This document shows, piece after piece, positions 1-8,018 of a stretch of 64,000 nucleotides of DNA (its first letter is position 1; each line of letters opens with the position of its first letter). A program made the translations under genes and the position numbers. Under the pieces are notes generated by a model. It searched no databases. It was not told where the DNA came from and saw only the letters and a list, made by a program, of their open reading frames with translations. Source of the stretch: SYFT01 sp964471115 (GTDB lineage: Bacteria; Acidobacteriota; Vicinamibacteria; Vicinamibacterales; SCN-69-37); NCBI GenBank assembly GCA_964471115.1, contig CAYYFE010000001.1, forward strand, positions 310,001-374,000, given 5' to 3'.

Positions 1-464
1 TTGGCGGCATCTTCTCCAACACCCGCGCGGCGCGGCTCGTGGCGCAGAAGGCCGTCGACGCCACGCTGCCCGGCTTGGACGATGTGTTGAACCGGCTCAA
101 CGTGACGGTCTTCGACGCGCGGCCGGCGAACGCCTACGAGGCCGAGATCAATCGCGCGATGGAACGGGCCCTGGTCTCGCGCCTGATGGCGATGGCCGAA
201 TCCGCGCCGATGACCCAGGTGCGCGCCATCGCCACCGCCACCCTCAAGGCGCTGCCCTCACGCGCGACGCTGTTGCCGGCCAATGCCGGCAATGCGGCCG
301 AACGCGCGCATCGCCAACTCCTGGCCGACGACATCAAGCGCTTCCTCGACCGGCCCTACGCCGAGCTGCGCCCGGCCGCCACCCCCGCGCCGCCGCCCGG
401 CGCGCCGATCGGCGACTTCGGCCTGGACTATCTGCTGGGGCTGGATTACTGCCGGATTCGATAG
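1..464 (+). CDS. C-terminal fragment of probable zinc-dependent metalloprotease (DUF5117/DUF4953 type)
   Basis: The reading frame is open from base 3 and enters from outside the window, so only about 153 C-terminal residues are visible and the catalytic HExxH region is missing. The text GGIFSNTRAARLVAQKAVD followed by an alpha-helical tail (RAMERALVSRLMAMA) resembles the C-terminus of the large secreted zinc metalloproteases with DUF5117/DUF4953 domains common in Acidobacteriota and Bacteroidota. This is recognition from memory of the family tail, not a domain hit. A GTG at 39 could be called as a start, but the frame continues upstream without a stop. It ends just before a heptamer array. 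Confidence 0.45.
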   Translation, partial: GGIFSNTRAARLVAQKAVDATLPGLDDVLNRLNVTVFDARPANAYEAEINRAMERALVSRLMAMAESAPMTQVRAIATATLKALPSRATLLPANAGNAAERAHRQLLADDIKRFLDRPYAELRPAATPAPPPGAPIGDFGLDYLLGLDYCRIR

Positions 465-470
465 ACAGCA

Positions 471-668
471 GTGCGGAGTGCCGAGTGCGGGGTGCGTACC
501 CCGCACTTCGCACTCCGCACTTCGCACTCCGCACTTCGCACCCCGCACTCCGCACTTCGCACCCCGCACTCCGCACCCCGCACTTCGCACTCCGCACCCC
601 GCACTTCGCACTCCGCACTCCGCACTTCGCACTCCGCACTTCGCACTTCGCACTCCGCACTTCGCACT
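471..668. repeat. Heptamer tandem array, unit CGCACTY (short tandem repeat array A1)
   Basis: About 24 degenerate copies of a 7-bp unit (CGCACTT, CGCACTC or CGCACCC) run without spacers. The first three or four units are in the opposite orientation, so a 10-bp arm hairpin forms at 484-507 where the array turns round. The unit contains no stop in any of the six frames, so all frames read a heptapeptide-like pattern (e.g. ALRTPHF). This explains the overlapping open frames here, none of which has independent coding support. The same unit recurs at 46921-46967. Confidence 0.9.
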
Positions 669-690
669 GATCCGAACTTTTCTCCACACA

Positions 691-724
691 TAGACGTCCT
701 ACCTATCCACAGGTAGGATGTCTA
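691..724. promoter_or_regulatory. Probable PadR operator (13-bp inverted repeat)
   Basis: Arms TAGACGTCCTACC (691-703) and GGTAGGATGTCTA (712-724) are inverted with one mismatch around an 8-bp spacer, and the right arm ends 3 bp before the PadR start codon. The right arm contains the likely ribosome-binding sequence AGGTAGG. PadR regulators commonly bind inverted repeats next to their own gene, so autoregulation of the padR-permease pair is inferred. Confidence 0.65.
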
Positions 725-727
725 GGC

Positions 728-1087
728 ATGAAACCGAAGTCCACAGGCAGTGACCTGCTGCAGGGCACGCTCGATCTGCTGATCCTCCGGACGCTGTCCG
801 GCGGCGCCATGCATGGTTACGCCATTGCCCAGCGCATCAATCTGGTCTCCCGGGCGCTCCTGCAGGTGCCCCAGGGCTCGCTGTACCCGGCGCTGCACCG
901 GCTGGAGAACCGCAAGTGGGTGAAGGCCGCCTGGGACCGCACCGACACCGGCCGTGAGGCCAAGTTCTACACGCTCACGCGCGAGGGCCGGGCGCAGCTG
1001 GCGCGCGAGCAGGATGCGTGGCAGCGCCTCTCCGAGGCCATGGCCCTGGTCCTGGCCGCCGCTCCGGAAGGGGAGGCCGCGTCATGA
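728..1087 (+). CDS. PadR family transcriptional regulator
   Basis: This 119-residue winged-helix protein carries the PadR core: QGTLDLLILRTL near residues 12-23, HGYAIAQRI near 29-37 and the recognition segment VPQGSLYPALHRLE near 47-60, followed by the wing (KFYTLTREGR). Length is typical for the short PadR class. The stop overlaps the ATG of the following permease (ATGA), so the two are translationally coupled. A strong inverted repeat lies immediately upstream. Acidobacterial PadR genes are typically paired with ADOP permeases, and repression of that operon is the likely role; the ligand is unknown. Confidence 0.9.
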   Translation: MKPKSTGSDLLQGTLDLLILRTLSGGAMHGYAIAQRINLVSRALLQVPQGSLYPALHRLENRKWVKAAWDRTDTGREAKFYTLTREGRAQLAREQDAWQRLSEAMALVLAAAPEGEAAS

Positions 1088-3783
1088 TCGGTTGGCTCCG
1101 GCGCGTGTTCGTCTCCCGCCGGCTCGACGAGGACCTCGACCGGGAACTCCAGTTTCACGTGGATGCCCACACCGATGCGCTGATGAGCGAAGGTCACAGC
1201 CGCGCCGAGGCGCGACGATTGGCCCTGGCCGAGTTCGGCGGCATGTCGCCGATGCGTGAATCGACGCGTGATGCGCGCGGCACCCGCTGGCTCGTGGATC
1301 TCTGGCAGGACCTTCGGTACGCCCGACGGGTGCTGCTCTCGAGCAAGACGTTCACCGTGGCGGCCGTCGCCTCACTGGCCATTGGCCTTGGCGCCAACGC
1401 CGCGGTCTTCCGCGTGATGGACAGCCTGATGTTCAGGCCTCTGCCGGTGACCTCGCCCGAGGACGTGTTCTACCTGGTGAGCACGAACGCGGAGCAGTCC
1501 CAGTTCTCGCACCCCGCGTACCTGCAGTTGGCCGAGGCCGCCGAAGGGCAGGCGCAGTTGGCGGCTGCCACCCCCATCGCGACGTTGCAGATCACGGTCA
1601 ACGGCGTCGCGCAGCTGGCGTCCGCGCAGCTGGTGTCGGGCAACTGGTTCGACACGCTTGGAGTCTCGGCGAGCAGCGGCCGGGTGTTGTCGGAGGCCGA
1701 CGATCGCGCCGGCGGCAGTGAAGCCGTGGCCGTGATGAGTGATCGCATGTGGACCCGCGTCTTTGCCCGCGACCCGGCCGTCGTCGGCTCGACACTCATG
1801 GTCAATGGCGCGGCCCTGACGGTGGTGGGAATTGCCGAGCCCGGCTTCGATGGCGTGATCGTCGCCTCACCCGTGGGGCTCTGGATTCCGGCGGCCGCGC
1901 AGCCGCTCGTGCGGTACCGCTCCAACGTGTCGACCGACAACGCCGATGAGTCGGCCCCGTGGGTGCCGCAGGACGGCATCTCGTGGTTGATGGTCTGGGG
2001 GCGGCAGCGGCCCGGTGTCGATCCCACGGCCATGATGCGGCCGCTCGAGGCCCGATACGCGCAGATCCTGTCCGCTCGACACGCCGGCATCGAAAATCCT
2101 CAGCGCCGCGAACGCGCGATGGCCGACCGGATCACTCGTGAAGACGGCACGCACGGGTTGTCGGGCACGCGCGAGCGGCTCGGGCCGGCGTTGACCATCC
2201 TGCTCGGGATGAGCGCGCTCGTGCTGGTGGTCTCCTGCGCCAATCTCGCCAATCTCCTGCTCGTCCGCGGCATGGCGCGGGCTCGTGAGTTCTCGCTCCG
2301 GCTGGCGATCGGCGCGAGCCGGAGCCGGCTCATCCGTCAGCTCCTGGCCGAGAGTCTCGCTTTGGCCGCGCTGGGCGGCGTCCTGGGCCTCGTGCTGGCC
2401 ACCTGGGGCGGACAGCTGCTGCTGCGGATCGTGTCGACCACCTCCACCCCGATCCCGTTGAACCTGCCGATGGACTGGCGCATCCTCGGCTTCGGCCTTG
2501 CGGCCACGATGGCCACGGGGCTGTTGTTCGGCCTGATGCCCGCCGTGCGCCTGTCACGGCCTCAGGGCAACGACGCCGCCCACGGTGTCCGCGTCGTCGG
2601 CCAGGCACACGGACGATTCCCGGTGGCCAAGGCGCTGGTCGCGGCGCAGGTGGCACTGTCGTTCGTGCTGATCGTGGCGGCCGCGCTGTTCCTGCAGAGC
2701 TTCTCGAAACTGGTGGCGCTTGACTCCGGCTACGACCGTGCGGCCGTGGTCACCGCCCGTTTCGACACCCGGCTGGCCAGGTACGAACCGCAGCAGTTGC
2801 CGGCGCTCTACCGGCAACTGGTCGAGTCGGTGTCGCAGATTCCGGGGGTGCGGTCGGCGTCGCTGGGCGCGGTGGGGCCGGCCACCGGATCGCGGCGCAT
2901 GAGCAGCTTCGTGCTCGATGGCGTCGACACCATTGGCGACGAAGGGCTGGTGACCCACGAGGATTACATCAGCGCCGGCTTCGTCGGAACCCTCGGCATC
3001 CGGCTGGTTGGCGGACGCAACATCGACGAACGCGATCGCGACGGCGCCCAGCCCGTCATTCTCGTCAACGAGGCGTTCGTTCGTCGTTATTCGGCCGACC
3101 GTGACGTCCTCGGCCGGCAGTTCAGCTCCGGCGGTGATGCGCCGCGCTACACGATCGTGGGCGTCATCGCGGACGTCAAGGCCGAGGGCCAGCGCGAAGC
3201 GGCGCCGCCGACGGCGTATTACGCGCTCGCGCAGCACCCCCAGGAGTACGTGCGCAACCTCTACGCGAGGGTCGCGCTCAATCCGGCGGCGACCATTGAA
3301 TCGGTCCGCAAGGCCATCAACGACGTCGCGCCGCAACTGGCCGTGCGCGAGGTCGTGCCGCTTGGCGAGTTGAGCGAGCGAACGGTGGCCACCGAGCGCA
3401 TGATTGCCCGCCTGGCTGCAGTCTTCGGGTTGCTCGGGATGACCGTGGCGGTGGTGGGCCTCTACGGGGCGATCGCGTATTCGGTGGCGCGCCGCACCAA
3501 CGAGATCGGTGTCCGCCTGGCCCTGGGCGCCTCGCCGGCCAGTGTGCGGCGGCTCATCATGCGGGAAACGGTCACGGTGGTGCTGGCCGGACTCGTCGTC
3601 GGGATCGCGCTCGCGCTGCCCTCCGGCGCTCTGGCGGAGTCGCTGGTGTTCGGCATGTCGCCCAGGGACGCGACCACCTACGTCGTGGCCGCCGCGCTCA
3701 TCGTCGGCATCGGCCTGCTTGTCGGTGCCATCCCGGCGTGGCGGGCCTCCCGGGTCAATCCCGTGGCGGCGCTCAGGCTGTAG
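1084..3783 (+). CDS. ADOP-type ABC transporter permease (MacB/FtsX-like, no ATPase)
   Basis: An 899-residue membrane protein. Residues about 1-60 form the soluble permease-prefix domain (SRRLDEDLDRELQFHVDAH, then EARRLALAEFGG). A first transmembrane helix near 88-108 (VASLAIGLGANAAVFRVMD) leads into a MacB-like periplasmic core, an FtsX domain near 385-500, a second core and a second FtsX domain ending in NPVAALRL. No nucleotide-binding domain is present or encoded nearby, as is usual for this acidobacterial family. The start at 1084 is chosen because it matches the prefix-domain N-terminus, overlaps the padR stop and has GGGGAGG upstream. Substrate unknown; efflux or envelope-stress roles are only guesses from MacB. 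Confidence 0.9.
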   Translation: MIGWLRRVFVSRRLDEDLDRELQFHVDAHTDALMSEGHSRAEARRLALAEFGGMSPMRESTRDARGTRWLVDLWQDLRYARRVLLSSKTFTVAAVASLAIGLGANAAVFRVMDSLMFRPLPVTSPEDVFYLVSTNAEQSQFSHPAYLQLAEAAEGQAQLAAATPIATLQITVNGVAQLASAQLVSGNWFDTLGVSASSGRVLSEADDRAGGSEAVAVMSDRMWTRVFARDPAVVGSTLMVNGAALTVVGIAEPGFDGVIVASPVGLWIPAAAQPLVRYRSNVSTDNADESAPWVPQDGISWLMVWGRQRPGVDPTAMMRPLEARYAQILSARHAGIENPQRRERAMADRITREDGTHGLSGTRERLGPALTILLGMSALVLVVSCANLANLLLVRGMARAREFSLRLAIGASRSRLIRQLLAESLALAALGGVLGLVLATWGGQLLLRIVSTTSTPIPLNLPMDWRILGFGLAATMATGLLFGLMPAVRLSRPQGNDAAHGVRVVGQAHGRFPVAKALVAAQVALSFVLIVAAALFLQSFSKLVALDSGYDRAAVVTARFDTRLARYEPQQLPALYRQLVESVSQIPGVRSASLGAVGPATGSRRMSSFVLDGVDTIGDEGLVTHEDYISAGFVGTLGIRLVGGRNIDERDRDGAQPVILVNEAFVRRYSADRDVLGRQFSSGGDAPRYTIVGVIADVKAEGQREAAPPTAYYALAQHPQEYVRNLYARVALNPAATIESVRKAINDVAPQLAVREVVPLGELSERTVATERMIARLAAVFGLLGMTVAVVGLYGAIAYSVARRTNEIGVRLALGASPASVRRLIMRETVTVVLAGLVVGIALALPSGALAESLVFGMSPRDATTYVVAAALIVGIGLLVGAIPAWRASRVNPVAALRL

Positions 3784-3786
3784 GGC

Positions 3787-4239
3787 TCATCCCTGCGGCT
3801 TGAAGTACAGCACCATCGACGCGCCAATGGCGACGAGCACGAAGCCCAGGTAGAGCAGGGGATTGGGCGCCACCTTCGGCGGATGCAGGTACATCGTGAA
3901 CAACACGTTCACCACCGGCGCGAAGCCAAAGACCATCGGCATCACGTAGGTCGGCATGCCGCCGGCGCGGAAGGCGTAGATGATGAACACGGCGCCAATC
4001 GCGCCGAGCATGCCGGCGGCCGTCGCGCCCATCGCGCCGGGCATCGTCCATCCACGGGTCAGTTCGCCCTGCGCCGCCAGCGCGGCCACCGGCACCAGCA
4101 CGCCGACGATGAAGTAGGCGATGCCGACGCAGAGCAACGCGCGAAACGGGCTGCCGAGTTTGATCTGTCCCTGATGCAGCGCCGGGCCGTACAGACCCCA
4201 CGACAGCGCCGCGCCCAACGCGAATCCAATCCAGTGCAT
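3787..4239 (-). CDS. Small multi-spanning membrane protein, DMT/EamA-like
   Basis: A 150-residue, strongly hydrophobic protein with about five predicted membrane segments (near 4-24, 33-58, 68-92, 95-116 and 126-147). Its size and glycine/alanine-rich helices (WGLYGPALHQGQ, FRAGGMPTYVMPMVFGFAP) resemble a half-size drug/metabolite transporter unit, which would act as a dimer. The similarity is general, so no substrate is proposed. The gene converges on the ADOP permease with only 3 bp between stops and no terminator hairpin. A -10-like TAGTAT lies 6 nt before the ATG, suggesting a leaderless mRNA. Confidence 0.6.
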   Translation of the reverse strand: MHWIGFALGAALSWGLYGPALHQGQIKLGSPFRALLCVGIAYFIVGVLVPVAALAAQGELTRGWTMPGAMGATAAGMLGAIGAVFIIYAFRAGGMPTYVMPMVFGFAPVVNVLFTMYLHPPKVAPNPLLYLGFVLVAIGASMVLYFKPQG

Positions 4240-4245
4240 GCAGAG

Positions 4246-4251
4246 ATACTA
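4246..4251 (-). promoter_or_regulatory. -10-like hexamer TAGTAT, 6 nt before the start of the DMT-like gene
   Basis: Read on the minus strand the hexamer ends 6 nt before the ATG at 4239, leaving no room for a Shine-Dalgarno site. It is one of a series with the same spacing. Confidence 0.4.
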
Positions 4252-4325
4252 CGGGTCCGAGGGTCCAGGGTCCAGGGTCCGAGGTCCGGCGGGTCCGGGG
4301 TCCGGCGGGTCCGGGGTTCGGCGGG
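4252..4325. repeat. Tandem array, unit GGGTCCR (array A2)
   Basis: Repeated GGGTCCGA, GGGTCCAG and GGTCCGGC motifs of 7-9 bp fill the gap between the DMT-like gene and the remnant of a DUF6159 gene. It is the reverse complement of the unit at 4869-4921 on the other side of that remnant. Confidence 0.8.
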
Positions 4326-4326
4326 G

Positions 4327-4832
4327 CTACTCCAGGCGCGATTTGTTCACGAAGGCGCCGGCGAGGGTGTCTCGATCGAAGCCGGCGGGCACGACGCCCG
4401 CCGTGGCGTACCGGTACAGCGACGCAAGGTAGACGCCTTGCGGGCCGACGTGAGCACGATCAGCAGCGCGCCGCCGATGAACAGCGCGGCCAGTGCGAGC
4501 CAGCCGGCGCCCACCCAGGCGATGAGGCCCGCGACCGCGATCAACGTGACCCACGCGACCAGGGCGGCGGCGGCGATGCTGATGTTGCCGCCCATCGATT
4601 CGCCCCACGTCTGCTTGAACGTGGAGACCGATCGCGTGAATGACTCTCGGATGGAGTGTTGCTCGAGCACCAGCACCGGCACCATGAAGAAGGTGGCGAG
4701 CGACCAGGCGACGCCCGCCAGGCCGGCGACGATCTTGCCGAGGAAGCCGGCGCGTTCCTGAATCGCGCGCAGGATCATGCCGACCGTGGCGGCTGGGGCG
4801 CGCTGGGCTTGAGCGCGCCATCGACGGCCGCC
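4327..4832 (-). pseudogene. Decayed DUF6159-type membrane protein gene (frameshifted and 5'-truncated)
   Basis: One frame (4347-4778 and a little upstream) gives ILRAIQERAGFLGKIVAGL..., a membrane region and GALLIVLTSA. The rest of the recognisable C-terminus (GVYLASLYRYATAGVVPAGF, then FVNKSRLE) lies in another frame down to 4327. Restoring one T at about 4444 (GCCC-GCAAGGC to GCCCTGCAAGGC) would join the frames as LTSALQGVYLASLYRYA, which matches the expected family text. The family is usually about 250-300 residues. Here the N-terminal membrane half is absent and is replaced by a palindrome and an array at 4826-4921. Family assignment is from memory of the conserved WSLATFF...PVLV and QxxLYxYAxxGxVPxGF features. 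Confidence 0.65.
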
Positions 4833-4852
4833 TCAAGTTCAGGCGGCCCTAC
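4826..4852 (-). repeat. REP-like palindrome with GTAG head
   Basis: On the minus strand: GTAG, then GGCCGCCT, a 7-nt loop and AGGCGGCC. The 8-bp stem is perfect. GTAG-headed stem-loops are the hallmark of REP elements mobilised by RAYT tyrosine transposases (established knowledge); membership of that class is inferred here. Confidence 0.6.
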
Positions 4853-4868
4853 GTACAGCACCAGGCAT

Positions 4869-4921
4869 CGGACCCTGGACCCTGGACCCTCGGACCCTCG
4901 GACCCCCGGACCTCGGACCAG
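4869..4921. repeat. Tandem array, unit GGACCCT (array A3)
   Basis: Seven or so GGACCCT/GGACCCTC units sit between the TonB receptor stop and the truncated DUF6159 gene, in inverted orientation relative to the array at 4252-4325. The same unit occurs inside a coding sequence at 41591-41628. Confidence 0.85.
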
Positions 4922-4927
4922 GCACCG

Positions 4928-7900
4928 TCAGAACGAGATCCTGACCCCCAGCTGCGCCTGACGCGCCGACGTGATCGTCGTCCGGATCTGCCCGAACGAC
5001 GACAGCGGCGCCTCGGTGGCGGCCGTGCCGGCGAACGCCACCAGCGACGGCGGGCCGAAGTTCGCGCGATTGAAGACGTTGAAGACTTCGGCGCGCAGTT
5101 CGAGCGTGCCGCGCCCCATCGACAACCGGCTGAGCCCGAACATCTTGCTCACCGCCAGATCCATGGTCTTCAGATCCGGTCCGATGAGTTCGTTGCGGCC
5201 GACGTTGCCGAACGTGCCGGCGGGCTGCAGCACAAACGCCGCCGGATCGAACCACTGCGCCGGATTGCCGGTGACGGCATTGTCCTTGTTGTAGCCGGGC
5301 GCGTAGCTGGGCCGATCCGGACCGGTGCCCGGCCCCAGCGACGGCGACCAGAGCGACCGCGAGCGGTTCGTCTGCACGAAGGGCGTCAGCGGACTGCCGC
5401 TGCGCATCCGCAGAATGCCCGACACGCGCCAGCCGGCCAGCGGTTCCCACACGAAGTTGGTTACCCAGTTGTGTTTGGCGTGGAAGTCCGAATACCCCTT
5501 GTTGTAGTCCTCGATGAACTCGGGCATCGCCGACGTCGTCGCGGTGGTCGAGTCCGAGAAAAACGTCGAGTTCTGCGTCGTGTCCTCGGACACCGACAGG
5601 GTGTACGACGACTGCAGCTGCAGCCCGCTGCTCCACCGCTTCTTCAGTTCGACGATGAGCGCCTTGTACCAGGAGTCGCCGTCACTTGATTTGAGCTCGA
5701 TGGCGGAATACCGCGTGTTGGGCCGCGCGAGGCCGGCCGGGTAAAACAACGTGCCATCGGCCAGGGTCGTCGGCGCCGGCACGTTCACATCGGAGTTGCG
5801 CCACAGGTGTTTGCCGCGCGACCCGGCGTACCCGACCATCACGACCCAGTCGGCGAACAACTCCTGCTGCACGTTGATGTTCCACATGTGGACGCGCGGC
5901 AGCTCGACGTCGTACTGAATCGGCCGGATGGAGATGCCCGAGAGACGTTCGAACTGGGGGACCGGGAACGACGGCGCGCCAATTACCACGCGCGGGGTGG
6001 CCGGCGGGTTCGTGACGGTCACAATCAGGTTCTGGTGATTGTTGGTGTTGTAGTACAGCCCGTACCCGCCGCGAATCGACGTGCGACCGTCGCCGCGCAC
6101 GTTCCACGCAAAGCCGACGCGGGGTGACAACGTCGGCGCCGGATTGTCGTAGAGCTCGCCAATCTCAGGCACGCCGAGCAGGTCGCGCATGTTGATGTCG
6201 CGATTCCCTTCGTCCACCGGCATCGTGGAGCCTTCCAGCCGCACGCCCAGATTCAGCGTGAGGTCGGGCCGCACCTGCCAGTCGTCCTGCAGGTAGGCGC
6301 CAAACACGGTGAACGGCCACTTGCGATTGGTGTCGCCCTGTGGCGTCAGACCGATGAACGTGGCCGGCGTATTCCGCAGGAACGCGCTGATGTTGGCGAA
6401 GCGGAACACTCCGAGGCTGAAGGTCGGGTTGAACTCACTCGACACGTAGTGCTCGCCGACCACGCCGGCCTTGAACAGGTGTCGTCCCCGCGTGTACGTC
6501 ACGTCGTAGTTGAGGCTGAAGACGTCCTGACGCAGCCGGAGCCGGGCGGAGAGCTGGGGACCGAACCGCGGCATGCCGCCGATGTCGATCGCGCCGGTGA
6601 ACTCGCGTCCCGGCGCGAACACCGGCAACACGTTGGTGGTGTTCGCTTCGATGTCCTGCCCCACGCGCGTGCGGCTGTACCCGGCGCGCAGCGTGTGGAA
6701 CAGCAATGCCGACAGCGACTGCCGGTATTCGGCCGTCAGATATTGATTGGTCGAAATGAACGACCGCGGAAACTGCGGGAAGTCCGTCGGCAGCCGCTGC
6801 TCCGCATCGTCAAACGTGTACCGCGTGAAGAACTGCGAGCCGTTGGCGAAGACGGCATCGATGCGGCCCTGCAGGAAGTGCTGGGTGAGCTTCTGGTCGA
6901 AGGGGAACGTGTACCGCGCCAGTCCGCCGCCCAGCGTCTCGCCGTTGGCGCGCGGAAACTCGTTGAGGAACGGCACCACGGCCGGGTTGATGGGAATCGT
7001 GACGCCGCCAACGATGCCGAGACGCGCGTTGTCGTCGGGCACGGTGGTGACCACCGTGCGGCCGAGGTTCTCGAGCAGCGCTTCGTAGCCGCCGAAGAAG
7101 AACAGGCGGTTGCGGCGAATCGGACCGCCGATCGTGCCGCCGAACTGGTTGCGCACGAAGTCGGGTTTGTCGCCGGTGTCGAAGTAGCCGCGTGAGTCCA
7201 GCGCCTCGTTCCGGTGGAATTCAAACGCGCTGCCGGCCAGGCGATTGGATCCCGACTTGGTGATGGCGTTGATCTGGCCGCCGATGTTCCGGCCGAACTC
7301 CGCCCGGTAGGTATTGGACTCGAGCCGGAACTCCTGCACCGTGTCCATGCCCAGGGCCGTGCCGGCCGCCGATCCGGCGGGGCTGTTGGTGAAGTCGTTG
7401 AGCAACGTGCCGTCGAGCAGATACACGTTCGCGCGCGGGTCCTGCCCGTTCACGCTCATCGCCAGGCCATGCGCGACCACCGAGCCGTTGTCGCGGTGGG
7501 GGAACGGCGTGACGGCCGGCAGCAGCGACATCAGGTCGGTGTAGTTGCGGCCGTTGACCGGGATCTGCGCCATCGTGCGCTGATCGACCAGGTAACTGAG
7601 CTCCGACGTTCTGGTGTTGACCTGCGAGGCCGCGCCCGTCACGGTGACGACCTCGGCGGTCCCCACGGCCATCGTCAGGGTGAGCGAGGCGTTTTCACCA
7701 ACGGTCAGATTGATGCCCGAGCGGATGAGCGGCCGGAAGCCGTTCAGCTCCGACCGCACCTCGTAGGCGCCGGCCTGGAGGTTGCCGATGGCGAAACGGC
7801 CGTCCGCACCGGACACCGCCTCGCGCGTGGCGCCGCTGGCGACGTGCCGCGCCACGACCGTCGCCCCGGGCAGCACGCCGCCGGTGGGGTCCGAGACGAC

Positions 7901-7993
7901 GCCCGCGAGTGTGGCACCGGTCTGGGCGAAGGCGGCCGAAGTGGCGCAGAGAGGGAGGAGGAAGATGGCCAGAAGACGAAACATTGCCCGCAT
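4928..7993 (-). CDS. TonB-dependent receptor, Oar-like, with carboxypeptidase-regulatory-like domain
   Basis: A 1021-residue outer-membrane protein. It has a signal peptide (cleavage after about AAFA-23), a CarboxypepD_reg-like domain near 28-110 (GVVSDPTGGVLPGATVVARH), a plug with IPVNGRNYTDLMSLLPAV and VYLLDGT near 140-200, and a long beta-barrel ending in an aromatic residue (GVRISF) as expected for BAM-dependent insertion. Plug and barrel anchor the TonB-dependent import assignment; the substrate is unknown and is often an oligosaccharide or peptide in related receptors. Start choice between 7993 and 7984 is open; 7993 is 6 nt from a TATACT hexamer. It is divergent from the radical SAM gene with only 25 bp between starts. 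Confidence 0.9.
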   Translation of the reverse strand: MRAMFRLLAIFLLPLCATSAAFAQTGATLAGVVSDPTGGVLPGATVVARHVASGATREAVSGADGRFAIGNLQAGAYEVRSELNGFRPLIRSGINLTVGENASLTLTMAVGTAEVVTVTGAASQVNTRTSELSYLVDQRTMAQIPVNGRNYTDLMSLLPAVTPFPHRDNGSVVAHGLAMSVNGQDPRANVYLLDGTLLNDFTNSPAGSAAGTALGMDTVQEFRLESNTYRAEFGRNIGGQINAITKSGSNRLAGSAFEFHRNEALDSRGYFDTGDKPDFVRNQFGGTIGGPIRRNRLFFFGGYEALLENLGRTVVTTVPDDNARLGIVGGVTIPINPAVVPFLNEFPRANGETLGGGLARYTFPFDQKLTQHFLQGRIDAVFANGSQFFTRYTFDDAEQRLPTDFPQFPRSFISTNQYLTAEYRQSLSALLFHTLRAGYSRTRVGQDIEANTTNVLPVFAPGREFTGAIDIGGMPRFGPQLSARLRLRQDVFSLNYDVTYTRGRHLFKAGVVGEHYVSSEFNPTFSLGVFRFANISAFLRNTPATFIGLTPQGDTNRKWPFTVFGAYLQDDWQVRPDLTLNLGVRLEGSTMPVDEGNRDINMRDLLGVPEIGELYDNPAPTLSPRVGFAWNVRGDGRTSIRGGYGLYYNTNNHQNLIVTVTNPPATPRVVIGAPSFPVPQFERLSGISIRPIQYDVELPRVHMWNINVQQELFADWVVMVGYAGSRGKHLWRNSDVNVPAPTTLADGTLFYPAGLARPNTRYSAIELKSSDGDSWYKALIVELKKRWSSGLQLQSSYTLSVSEDTTQNSTFFSDSTTATTSAMPEFIEDYNKGYSDFHAKHNWVTNFVWEPLAGWRVSGILRMRSGSPLTPFVQTNRSRSLWSPSLGPGTGPDRPSYAPGYNKDNAVTGNPAQWFDPAAFVLQPAGTFGNVGRNELIGPDLKTMDLAVSKMFGLSRLSMGRGTLELRAEVFNVFNRANFGPPSLVAFAGTAATEAPLSSFGQIRTTITSARQAQLGVRISF

Positions 7994-7999
7994 CCCGTC

Positions 8000-8007
8000 A
8001 GTATAGT
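8000..8007. promoter_or_regulatory. Shared, symmetric -10 element AGTATAGT between divergent genes
   Basis: The octamer reads TATACT on the minus strand, 6 nt before the receptor ATG (7993), and TATAGT on the plus strand, 11 nt before the radical SAM ATG (8019). The two hexamers overlap, so both directions would compete for one opened region. Confidence 0.5.
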
Positions 8008-8018
8008 GAAGAGACGCA

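Noticed and set aside
471..668. CRISPR array
   Set aside because: Units are 7 bp, directly adjacent, with no spacers and no cas genes in the window; the same holds for the other arrays.
258..716. Several overlapping open frames on both strands over the first array
   Set aside because: They translate the heptamer unit in all frames; heptapeptide periodicity and lack of start signals show they are by-products of the repeat.
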